A stretch of 64,000 nt of DNA, taken from Penumbrarchaeum sp964445525. GTDB lineage: Archaea; Thermoplasmatota; Penumbrarchaeia; Penumbrarchaeales; Penumbrarchaeaceae. The position numbers and the translations under genes are program-made. The stretch is from assembly GCA_964445525.1 (NCBI GenBank), contig CAYULA010000002.1:1-64000 (forward strand), read 5' to 3'. The notes below the pieces were generated by a model, which saw only the letters and a program-made list of their open reading frames with translations, was not told where the DNA came from and did no database searches. How positions within the stretch are numbered: the stretch's first letter is position 1; every line of letters begins with the position of its first letter. Positions 44,078 through 51,229 of the stretch are shown here, one piece after another.

Positions 44078-44260
44078 ATGGTTATTACAGATGAAAGAGC
44101 AAGAGAGAGGTTTACAGAGATCGCCGTTGAAGGCAGGATTTCCTGTGCAAAGTGTTTCGAGATAGCAGACGAATTTCATCTGGATAGGAGAGAGATCGCC
44201 GAAACATTGACGCAGATGGGCATAAAGATCGTACACTGCCAGCTGGGTTGTTTTCCCTGA
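44078..44260 (+). CDS. Small Cys protein of the AOR cluster
   Basis: 60 residues. It begins 3 bp after the carrier stop and is followed closely by mobB. It has four Cys in two pairs: ISCAKCFEIAD and VHCQLGCFP near the C-terminus, with a helix (LDRREIAETLTQMGIKI) that may be DNA- or protein-binding. Two separate CxxC / CxxxC pairs suggest a metal site. I do not recognise the family. Its position between the carrier and MobB suggests a role in the same enzyme's maturation. Confidence 0.75.
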   Translation: MVITDERARERFTEIAVEGRISCAKCFEIADEFHLDRREIAETLTQMGIKIVHCQLGCFP

Positions 44261-44268
44261 GTGGTATC

Positions 44269-44793
44269 ATGCTTATCGTATCCCTGATCGGCTTGAAGAA
44301 ATGCGGGAAGACAACAACCGCAGAGGCATTGATAGGTGAATTTCGAAGGAGAGGGTTCCGGGTCGGTGCCGTCAAGTTCATGCCCAATTCAACCCTGACA
44401 CTTGATGTCGAGGGAAAGGACACCTGGAGGCACAGGAACGCAGGTGCGGAATTTGTTATCTCCCTCTCCCGCGGAGAGATAGGCTATATCGGAAACGTGG
44501 AAGGTAGGGCCACGATCGATGATGCCCTGAATATTGTTCCGGAGGGAACCGATATACTTGTCTGCGAGGGCTACAACACGACCGATCCCGGGATAATCAA
44601 AATAATTCTCGCAAGGGATCCTCCATCTTTGGAGGAAACCATGAAAGTGAGAGGGGTGAAAGGAGATTTCCTGGCGGTGTCGGGAATAATATCGAATACT
44701 GAATTCAACCATCTCGATCTGCCTGTCCTCGATGCAACCTCTCCCATTCAGCTGAAAAAACTGGCGGACCTTATAATAGGGAAGGGACAGTGA
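44269..44793 (+). CDS. mobB: MobB-like molybdopterin-guanine dinucleotide adaptor
   Basis: 174 residues from the ATG at 44269. P-loop GLKKCGKTTTAEALI, then VGAVKFMPNS, VEGKDTWRHRNAGAEFVI and ILVCEGYNT match MobB, a GTPase that aids attachment of GMP to the pterin cofactor. Typical AOR enzymes use bis-molybdopterin without nucleotide, so MobB in this cluster may serve another enzyme or a variant cofactor. It ends 2 bp from the convergent parvulin gene. Confidence 0.9.
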   Translation: MLIVSLIGLKKCGKTTTAEALIGEFRRRGFRVGAVKFMPNSTLTLDVEGKDTWRHRNAGAEFVISLSRGEIGYIGNVEGRATIDDALNIVPEGTDILVCEGYNTTDPGIIKIILARDPPSLEETMKVRGVKGDFLAVSGIISNTEFNHLDLPVLDATSPIQLKKLADLIIGKGQ

Positions 44794-44795
44794 CC

Positions 44796-45077
44796 TCATT
44801 TCTTGTCGGTCACCTTGATCAGATGAAAACCGAACTGGGTCTGAACAGGTTCCGATATGTCCCCTTTGTTCAGTGCGAAGGCCACATCCTCGAAAGGTTT
44901 CACCATCTGTCCCTTTCCGAAGTAACCCAGATCGCCACCCCTCTTGCCGGAGGGGCACTGGGAGTGCTTTTTCGCCAGGTCCTCGAACCTGGCTCCTGCC
45001 CTGATCCTGTTCAGTATCTTCGTAGCATCGTTCTTGGAACCAACAAGTATATGACTTGCCCTTACCTGAGATACCAT
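44796..45077 (-). CDS. Parvulin-type peptidyl-prolyl isomerase
   Basis: 93 residues from the ATG at 45077, preceded by GAGGT with a 7-base gap; upstream frame is spurious. The single rotamase domain reads VRASHILVGS, GARFEDLAKKHSQCPSGK, GGDLGYFGKGQMVKPFEDV and GFHLIKVTD, complete for the small single-domain parvulins (PpiC/Par10 type) found in mesophilic archaea. It catalyses cis-trans isomerisation of Xaa-Pro bonds in the cytoplasm. Confidence 0.94.
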   Translation of the reverse strand: MVSQVRASHILVGSKNDATKILNRIRAGARFEDLAKKHSQCPSGKRGGDLGYFGKGQMVKPFEDVAFALNKGDISEPVQTQFGFHLIKVTDKK

Positions 45078-45387
45078 GTAATGACCTCGAGGGGGATCGG
45101 AGGCCATGTATATAAGATTCGCCGAAGCCGAAGGATATAAATACACCCCTCGAGGGTGGAACAGGGTCATCCTTTAATAGGAAATGATCAAAATGGTATC
45201 CGAAAAAACAGGTGATATTTCCCTGAAATGAGGCCTCAAAACAGGAGGCCAGTGTACTTCCCTTTTTATAATGCCGGGTAAATATTAACTGTTTCGAAAC
45301 TTTTAAATAAGAAAAATGATGTCAGTCCAATGGAAACGTTTATATCCCATGATATGAGCGGAATAGAGCCCAAGGAGTTAGATACAG
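45078..45387. other. Divergent control region between parvulin and TFB genes
   Basis: There is no gene here. A hairpin with stem GGCCTC (45232-45237) / GAGGCC (45245-45250) and a 7-base loop lies mid-way. TTTTAAATAA at 45301-45310 and TTTATATC at 45339-45346 are TATA-like elements upstream of TFB, the second about 40 bp before its ATG. AAGGAG about 10 bases before the ATG at 45388 is a ribosome site. On the bottom strand, TTATATAC near 45110 could serve parvulin. Confidence 0.5.
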
Positions 45388-46359
45388 ATGGTAGTAGATG
45401 AAGACCCCGGCATGATTCGGAAGAAGCAGAGGTCCGACAGGGTCCAGATAGAGGAGACAACCACCTGTCCGGAGTGCGGAAGCGATCACATAATACGGGA
45501 TTACGAGAGGGGGGAACTGGTTTGCGGGGACTGCGGTATTGTGATCAACGATCTCCAGATAGACATGGGCCCCGAATGGAGAGCCTTCGACTCTGTCCAG
45601 ACCGAACAGAGGGCAAGAACGGGAGCCCCGATGACCCTTACGATACACGACAAGGGTCTTTCAACGGAGATAGGCTGGAAGAACAAGGATTCCTACGGAA
45701 AGTCCATTCCCACCAGGAACAGGGCCCAGATGTACCGGCTCAGGAAATGGCAGAGAAGGATAAGGGTTTCCAACGCAACAGAGAGAAACCTGGCCTTCGC
45801 CCTTTCGGAACTTGACAGGATGGCGGCGGGAATCGGTCTTCCCCGGAATGTCAGGGAGACCGCCGCGAGGATCTACAGGAACGCGGTGAACAAGAACCTG
45901 ATCAGGGGAAGGTCCATAGAGGGAGTTGTGGCCTCCTCGATCTATGCGGCCTGCAGGCAGTGCAACGTTCCGAGGACCCTGGACGAGATCGCATCGGCCT
46001 CGAGGGTGGGAAGGAAGGAGATCGGGAGAACCTACCGGTTCATGACAAGGGAGCTCGACATGAGGCTCATGCCCACATCACCTCAGGATTATATCTCCAG
46101 GTTCTGCTCGGAGCTGAAGCTCTCGGGAGAGACCCAGACAAAGACAATGGAGATCCTCAAGCAGGCGGACGAGATGGAGATAACCTCGGGCAGAGGACCC
46201 ACCGGCATGGCGGCAGCGGCGATCTACATAGCCTCCATAATGACAAACGAGAGGAGGACCCAGAGAGAGGTTGCGGATGTTGCCGGTGTGACGGAGGTCA
46301 CCATCAGGAACCGCTACAAGGAGCTTGCGGACAAACTCGGCATCGATCTTGAGATCTGA
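45388..46359 (+). CDS. tfb: Transcription initiation factor IIB (TFB)
   Basis: 323 residues, full length. The N-terminal zinc ribbon has CPECG and CGDCG (C27, C30, C46, C49). The B-finger/linker and two cyclin folds follow (LAFALSELDRMAAGIGLP; VVASSIYAACRQCNVPRTL; and TGMAAAAIYIASIMTNERR, VADVAGVTEVTIRNRYKEL). It recruits RNA polymerase to TBP-bound TATA promoters. This is the strongest single sign that the window is archaeal. Whether other TFB copies exist cannot be told from this window. Confidence 0.97.
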   Translation: MVVDEDPGMIRKKQRSDRVQIEETTTCPECGSDHIIRDYERGELVCGDCGIVINDLQIDMGPEWRAFDSVQTEQRARTGAPMTLTIHDKGLSTEIGWKNKDSYGKSIPTRNRAQMYRLRKWQRRIRVSNATERNLAFALSELDRMAAGIGLPRNVRETAARIYRNAVNKNLIRGRSIEGVVASSIYAACRQCNVPRTLDEIASASRVGRKEIGRTYRFMTRELDMRLMPTSPQDYISRFCSELKLSGETQTKTMEILKQADEMEITSGRGPTGMAAAAIYIASIMTNERRTQREVADVAGVTEVTIRNRYKELADKLGIDLEI

Positions 46360-46395
46360 TTTTGAAAAGAATAGAAATTAGATCAAGAAAAAGTA

Positions 46396-46414
46396 AGGGA
46401 CCCTTGAGGTCCCT
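46396..46414 (+). terminator. Hairpin downstream of TFB
   Basis: A 7-bp perfect stem AGGGACC (46396-46402) / GGTCCCT (46408-46414) with loop CTTGA lies 37 bp after the TFB stop. It is followed by CGTTTATTATG, so the T-run is weak; termination is likely but not certain. Confidence 0.5.
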
Positions 46415-46498
46415 CGTTTATTATGAAAAATGAGCAAAGTAGCTCTCTTTTTTTCATATTTCCGCAATGCAGAGTATACAATTGACGCTCTGTTTTGA

Positions 46499-46543
46499 CC
46501 TTGGAATTGTTGATCTTTGAAAAATTTTATTCTAATTCCAAGG
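46499..46543. repeat. Inverted repeat, 10-bp arms
   Basis: CCTTGGAATT at 46499-46508 is exactly inverted as AATTCCAAGG at 46534-46543, with a 25-base AT-rich spacer. Confidence 0.6.
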
Positions 46544-46618
46544 CATGCACAATGGTTTCTCTTATTAACGATCCATTGGTGCTGTGGTGTGAAATTGCGA
46601 TGCAAATAAAAAAATGAC

Positions 46619-46669
46619 GCGAGTAATTTACGAGCTCCTTGAAAAGGAGTGACTTACGAAAAAACTCGC
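46619..46669. repeat. Nested stem-loop in the AT-rich region
   Basis: GCGAGT (46619-46624) pairs with ACTCGC (46664-46669), and within it CTCCTT (46635-46640) pairs with AAGGAG (46644-46649). T-runs follow on both strands, so it could act as a bidirectional terminator or be part of a structured RNA. Confidence 0.5.
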
Positions 46670-46912
46670 TTGTTATTTTTCATGCTATGTTGTGAAAAGC
46701 AGTTCATGAGAGTTTTTTTTATAACCTGATTCTATTTATATTTTTAACAATTTAACTGAATAATACGATCCCTCTCTCCTCCATGGAAATGAAGCAGCAA
46801 AATTGCTTTAGGGGAGTAGATAGATAACATCCTAATGATATGAAATTTGATCAAGCAAGGTTGCATCTGAATATTATATGGCCATTGAAAGGAAAATAAC
46901 AAGGAAGATATT

Positions 46913-48403
46913 ATGACATCGAAGCTACCCATTAATCTTGAGGACCTCCTTCATCAGAGAAAAGTAGAGGGGGACCGGATCGAATACAAGGCCGGATGGA
47001 ATCCCGATTCAATTATGAGAACACTATGCGCCTTCGCAAATGATTTCGAGAACATTGGGGGAGGCTACATTGTTATAGGTCAGGATACTGATGAAGATGG
47101 GAGACCGGTTTTTCCGCCTGTCGGTTTATCAGACAGTCTACTTGATAGGATTCAGCGCGAACTAATTGGATTTTGCAATCAGATCCAGCCAACCTACTTT
47201 CCGGTTTTAAGCTTGGAAGTGTTCCAAGACAAGAATCTTATCGTCTTATGGGCTCCCGGAGGCCAAAATCGTCCCTATAAGGTTCCAGAATCAGTAATAT
47301 CAAAGAAAAAGTTACATAAATATTATATTCGACGCTTCACCAGTACTATAGTGGCAAAGGGTGAGGATGAACATGAATTGCTAAGTCTCACAGCAAAGGT
47401 TCCCTTTGATGACAGGTACAATCAAAATGCATCGATTGAGGATCTTTCTGTTTTATTGATGTGGGATTTTCTGAAAAAAGTAGGAAGTGAATTAGCTGAG
47501 GGGGCCAGAAACCTTGGTCATGGTGAAATTGGACTTCAGATAAATGTGGTTGGAGGACCTCCAGAGGCATTATTGCCGAAAAATGTTGGATTGCTTTTTT
47601 TTAACGAAGATCCCGAAAAGTTCTTCCCGGCAACTCAGATAGATGTGGTTTGGTTTCCAGAGGGTCCAGGTGGAGATAGATTCGATGAAAAGATTTTCAA
47701 AGGACCTTTGGACCGAATTGCCCGAGATGCATTGAGTTATATCCAGATCAATTATCTGAAACAGACTATTATCAAGCATCCCGATAGGGCTGAGGCTGAC
47801 CGATTTTGGAATTATCCCTATGTTGCAATAGAAGAAGCTGTAATAAATGCCGTTTACCATCGTTCATACGAGATTAGAGAGCCAATAGAAATCCGGATAA
47901 CACCGGAGGATCTATTGGTTTTGAGTTTTCCAGGTCCCGATCGATCAATCAAAATGGAGGACCTTCAAAAAGGTAAAGCAGTTAGTCGCCGTTACAGGAA
48001 CAGGCGTATCGGAGATTTCCTTAAGGAATTGGAGTTAACCGAGGGAAGGTCTACAGGGATCTCGAAGATATTAAAAGTTATACAAAAGAATAAATCTCCT
48101 TTACCCGAATTCGAAACCGATGATGATAGAAGCTATTTCATCATCAGGTTCCCGGTCCAACCGGATACGATTTCAGAAGAAGAAACGGAAAAAAGTTCGG
48201 AAAAAAGTTCGGAAAAAAGTTCGGAAGGGATCATGAACTTCATGAGGGTGAATCCAAAAATCACAATATCTGAGTTGTCTGCTGAGATTGGAATTACTAC
48301 TAGAGCTATTGAAAAACAGATTGCAAAATTGAAAGCTGAAAAGAAAATTGAAAGAATTGGACCATTAAAAGGTGGATACTGGAAAGTGAATTTGGACAAA
48401 TAA
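46913..48403 (+). CDS. AlbA_2/HATPase-type regulator with C-terminal winged helix
   Basis: 496 residues. Residues 1-150 are the AlbA_2 (Schlafen-like) domain (GDRIEYKAGWNPDSIMRTLC; GGGYIVIGQDTDEDG; YYIRRFTSTIVA). Residues 300-420 resemble the HATPase_c_4 ATP-binding domain (VAIEEAVINAVYHRSYEIREP). Then comes EKSSEKSSEKSSEG, a threefold KSSE repeat, and a winged helix (ISELSAEIGITTRAIEKQI). Such proteins are ATP-dependent DNA-binding regulators, often in mobile or defence contexts. Its AT-rich codon use differs from its neighbours, suggesting transfer. No partner gene is adjacent. Confidence 0.85.
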   Translation: MTSKLPINLEDLLHQRKVEGDRIEYKAGWNPDSIMRTLCAFANDFENIGGGYIVIGQDTDEDGRPVFPPVGLSDSLLDRIQRELIGFCNQIQPTYFPVLSLEVFQDKNLIVLWAPGGQNRPYKVPESVISKKKLHKYYIRRFTSTIVAKGEDEHELLSLTAKVPFDDRYNQNASIEDLSVLLMWDFLKKVGSELAEGARNLGHGEIGLQINVVGGPPEALLPKNVGLLFFNEDPEKFFPATQIDVVWFPEGPGGDRFDEKIFKGPLDRIARDALSYIQINYLKQTIIKHPDRAEADRFWNYPYVAIEEAVINAVYHRSYEIREPIEIRITPEDLLVLSFPGPDRSIKMEDLQKGKAVSRRYRNRRIGDFLKELELTEGRSTGISKILKVIQKNKSPLPEFETDDDRSYFIIRFPVQPDTISEEETEKSSEKSSEKSSEGIMNFMRVNPKITISELSAEIGITTRAIEKQIAKLKAEKKIERIGPLKGGYWKVNLDK

Positions 48404-48614
48404 TATTATGAAAATTCGTATAGGAATCAAATCTATCAAATTTAATTTATTAATATTACTATTTGTGTAACTAGAGATTAAATCACTTAATCCTTTGTTC
48501 ACTCTGAAATTCTCTTACCATTGGTTGGAGATTTGTAAAAATCTTATTTATTGAACAACAATGACGAATATTTCAGATTCGGAAAAATTCCGGTAAAAAC
48601 TCCGGTAAAATAAG

Positions 48615-49007
48615 TCAGATCTGATTCCATAAAAGGAAGATCAAAATCCCGTGTAAGACAGCGGAAGCTACCATTACAACCAGGAAGCTCTTCTTTCTTG
48701 TCTTGTGACGGAAGAAGACCATACCCGTCAATCCCCCCAGGAATCCTCCGAGCACGGCCATCATGTGGAGGTTGAACTCCGGGATCCTCTTTCCGTTGCC
48801 TTTTGCCTGCCCCTTGTCGTAGCCGTACAATCCGAAAAGCGTGACGGAGGACCCTATCATCCATGAGATGTGAATACCAAGTTCAAAAGGTGAGAATGCC
48901 CAGATGGGTCCCGTCAGGACCAGGCTGAGCATTAGAGGATAGACGGTCCATTCCAGTTTTGGATGCATCCTGTAGGACCCTTTCCGCCCCTTTCTCCTTC
49001 TCGACAT
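48615..49007 (-). CDS. DUF1294 membrane protein
   Basis: 130 residues with about four helices. The DUF1294 pattern is clear: YGYDKGQAKGNGKRIPE, then LHMMAVLGGFLGGLTGMVFF and RHKTRKKSFL. The function of the family is unknown. It starts 38 bp after the Fic stop on the same strand and is probably cotranscribed with it. An ATG at 48968 is an alternative start. Confidence 0.85.
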   Translation of the reverse strand: MSRRRKGRKGSYRMHPKLEWTVYPLMLSLVLTGPIWAFSPFELGIHISWMIGSSVTLFGLYGYDKGQAKGNGKRIPEFNLHMMAVLGGFLGGLTGMVFFRHKTRKKSFLVVMVASAVLHGILIFLLWNQI

Positions 49008-49045
49008 CAGGGGACGGAAAGCCCCTTGAACATATCATATTTGCC

Positions 49046-49948
49046 TTAAAACATGAGTTCCGAGGACCTCAACAGATCCAGCATTAGATCGATGAAAGGT
49101 CTGAGATTGCCATCAACCTGTCCAATTTCAAGACAGCTGTAGTATTCCATTTTCCTTCTGCTGGGGATGTTGACCATGGGATAACCCTTCGAATGGAGGA
49201 TGAAATTCATCAGGAGCCTGCCCACCCTTCCGTTTCCATCCACGAAGGGATGAACTGTCTCGAATCCCATGTGGAAATATGATGCAAGCACAAGCGGGTG
49301 CAGTACATGCCTGTTTCTGGTATACCACGAGAGGAGCTCCTTCATATCCTCGGGTACATCCTGTGGAGACGGGGGCATCCATTCCACCCCCCTGATGAAT
49401 ACCTGCACATCCCTGTATCTCCCGATCTGTCCTTTCAGATCCTCCCGGATCGCATCCTCCATTACAAGTTCATGAAGCTTCATTATCAGGTCCCTTGACA
49501 TATCTCCTCTGTAAGCCAGGATGAAATCGAATCCCTTCTTGTGATTGATAACCTCATTTATCTCCCTGAGGTGCTTGGCCCGAGGTGTGATGCCTTCGAA
49601 GAGCAGACCCGCTGTTTCCTGGAGGGTCAATGTATTTCCCTCTATTGCGGTGGAATCGTGGGTGAACCTGGAAAGGAATGTCTCGTATCTGTTCATCCAG
49701 TTCTCCTTTGGAAGTGTGGAATACCTCGATTTTATCATCCCAAGTTCCTCGATCTCCGATCCCGAAAGCAGGTTTTCGAGGACGTGAAGCTCCCTGTCGG
49801 CTTCTCTTTCAAGCCTTTCCCGCTCTTTATCGGAGAGATCCTTTCCGAGGTAGATTCTGTTCTTTTTCACCTTTCCCTCCCTCCTTCTGGACCTGACCCT
49901 GTAGTAATATGACGACCCGTTCCTTTCCTTTCTTTCCGTATAGCTCAT
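49046..49948 (-). CDS. Fic-domain protein
   Basis: 300 residues. The catalytic loop HPFVDGNGRVGR starts at H233 and matches HxFx(D/E)GNGRxxR of AMP-transferring Fic enzymes. An N-terminal helix carries S99-TAIEG-N105, the (S/T)xxxE(G/N) inhibitory motif, so the enzyme is probably autoinhibited. Residues 1-40 are strongly basic (YRVRSRRREGKVKKNRIY), possibly nucleic-acid binding. It is divergent from a J-domain gene across a region with a 13-bp inverted repeat. Its target is unknown. Confidence 0.93.
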   Translation of the reverse strand: MSYTERKERNGSSYYYRVRSRRREGKVKKNRIYLGKDLSDKERERLEREADRELHVLENLLSGSEIEELGMIKSRYSTLPKENWMNRYETFLSRFTHDSTAIEGNTLTLQETAGLLFEGITPRAKHLREINEVINHKKGFDFILAYRGDMSRDLIMKLHELVMEDAIREDLKGQIGRYRDVQVFIRGVEWMPPSPQDVPEDMKELLSWYTRNRHVLHPLVLASYFHMGFETVHPFVDGNGRVGRLLMNFILHSKGYPMVNIPSRRKMEYYSCLEIGQVDGNLRPFIDLMLDLLRSSELMF

Positions 49949-49953
49949 GATAA

Positions 49954-50013
49954 TTGTACGTCCACACTGATAGATATTTATTTTGGTTTGTGGACGTACA
50001 ATGTACGTCTACA
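49954..50013. promoter_or_regulatory. Operator-like inverted repeat between Fic and J-domain genes
   Basis: TTGTACGTCCACA (49954-49966) is perfectly inverted as TGTGGACGTACAA (49989-50001); a third, near-identical half-site TGTACGTCTACA follows at 50002-50013. The 22-bp spacer holds an AT-rich TATA-like stretch. The arrangement suits a dimeric repressor controlling the Fic promoter and perhaps the divergent gene. Confidence 0.6.
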
Positions 50014-50090
50014 TTAACAAAGTAAAAACGAACCATTGTAGTCGTACACATCCAAAATATCAATTTAGAGGTTTGACGGTACCCGAATTC

Positions 50091-50645
50091 ATGCCGACAG
50101 ATGATCCTTATGAGGTTCTCGGGGTCCCCAGGGATGCCGATATCACGGAGATCAGGAAAGCCTACAAGAACCTGGCAAGGAAGCTCCATCCCGACAAGAG
50201 CGGATCCAATGTCAGGGCGCTTGAACAGATGAAGCTTGTCAATGAAGCATATGCGATACTTTCTAACAAGAGAGCAAGGGACATCCTGGAAGACGAGGAA
50301 GACTGGAAATGCAATGCTACGGAGGAAACCAGGGAGAAAGTGTGGAAGGAGTACTCCAAACAGGTTGAGGAATACTACCAGCAGGTGCAGTCCTACCTTG
50401 AGACCGAGCTCTCCTCAATAAAAAGGGAAAGGGAGAAGCTCTCCGGGATCGAATTGAAGCTCAGAAAAAGAGAGGAAGAACTGAAAAAAAGGGAATCGGA
50501 GATTGAAAGCAGTATCAAAAAAAGAGAGGATTACATTTCCAGGAAGGAATCGGAGCTGGACGAGCTCCTGATGCTGATCTCACGCTCCAATTCCATCGTG
50601 GTTGATCTGGCCCAGTCCTCCAAATCCCTGAGAAACAGGAAATAA
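50091..50645 (+). CDS. J-domain protein with C-terminal coiled coil
   Basis: 184 residues from the ATG at 50091, where the J domain begins (DDPYEVLGVPRDADITEI; KLHPDKSGSN with HPD). Residues 90-184 are a long charged helix (SIKREREKLSGIELKLRK, KKRESEIESSIKKREDYI) likely to form a coiled coil. It lacks the zinc and client domains of DnaJ, so it is a dedicated Hsp70 recruiter. Upstream frame exists but overlaps the repeat region and is not supported. It is convergent with the GyrI-like gene with a 2-bp gap. Confidence 0.85.
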   Translation: MPTDDPYEVLGVPRDADITEIRKAYKNLARKLHPDKSGSNVRALEQMKLVNEAYAILSNKRARDILEDEEDWKCNATEETREKVWKEYSKQVEEYYQQVQSYLETELSSIKREREKLSGIELKLRKREEELKKRESEIESSIKKREDYISRKESELDELLMLISRSNSIVVDLAQSSKSLRNRK

Positions 50646-50647
50646 CA

Positions 50648-51118
50648 TCATTCGATCTGTGCATAAACCTCTGTCAGGATCTCTTCGGGGGGAACCTCAC
50701 TCGGGTCGTTGAGATAATATTCCCTGTATGGACCTTTCACTTCCTTTCCGTTTTCTTTCATCCATCCGAACAACCTGTTGTATGAATCCCCCACCTTCTC
50801 GTAGGGTCCCTTGTGGATGGTCTTTACCATCTTCACCCGTGGCAGTTCGTAATGTTTGATCTCGTCTGTCTCCAGGATTTTTCCGGTCACGGGGATTGCC
50901 ACTTCGAGGTCCGCATTATTGTTTTTCATTGCCTCCTCAACCGCTTCCATCGTGAGTTCGTGGCAGAGGAATACGGGAGGTCCGGCGACCTCCATTCCGC
51001 TGGTCATAACGTGTTCGAACAACTTTGGAATCAGCTTCCCGGTGTCCTGGTAAGCTCCCCTGGCTCTCATTCCCACAACCTTTAACGGTTCAAGTTCAAC
51101 GATCTCGATATCTTCCAT
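50648..51118 (-). CDS. GyrI-like effector-binding protein
   Basis: 156 residues with the GyrI/SOUL-type two-repeat fold: VELEPLKVVGMRARGAY, LEVAIPVTGKI, MVKTIHKGPYEKVGDSYNRL and YREYYLNDPSEVPPEEILTEVY. The family binds small hydrophobic ligands, alone or fused to AraC/MerR regulators. No DNA-binding domain is present here. GAGGTGAAATA lies before the ATG at 51118. Confidence 0.9.
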   Translation of the reverse strand: MEDIEIVELEPLKVVGMRARGAYQDTGKLIPKLFEHVMTSGMEVAGPPVFLCHELTMEAVEEAMKNNNADLEVAIPVTGKILETDEIKHYELPRVKMVKTIHKGPYEKVGDSYNRLFGWMKENGKEVKGPYREYYLNDPSEVPPEEILTEVYAQIE

Positions 51119-51229
51119 TTATTTCACCTCACTCCTCTCAAAGGATCCGGATATTTGAACCGAACCTCGGGAGTGAGAGGTGCATAAACGTGGAAATAAA
51201 GGTAGGTTTGCAGTTTCACCCGGGTGAGA

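Larger units (their letters stand above)
46360..46912. other. AT-rich region without a credible gene
   Basis: About 550 bp between TFB and the AlbA_2 gene. It holds a hairpin after TFB, a 10-bp inverted repeat (46499-46508 / 46534-46543) and a longer imperfect stem-loop (46619-46669) followed by T-runs. Short open frames on the bottom strand do not look coding (no repeatable codon bias, no ribosome site). It could be a remnant of a small mobile element or hold a small RNA; I cannot choose. Confidence 0.5.

Noticed and set aside
45232..45250. Hairpin upstream of TFB as a terminator
   Set aside because: It is not followed directly by a T-run and lies in a divergent promoter region, so it is mentioned only in the region entry.
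46378..46932. Small bottom-strand frames between TFB and the AlbA_2 gene
   Set aside because: They lie in AT-rich DNA over hairpins, lack ribosome sites and look like random open frames.
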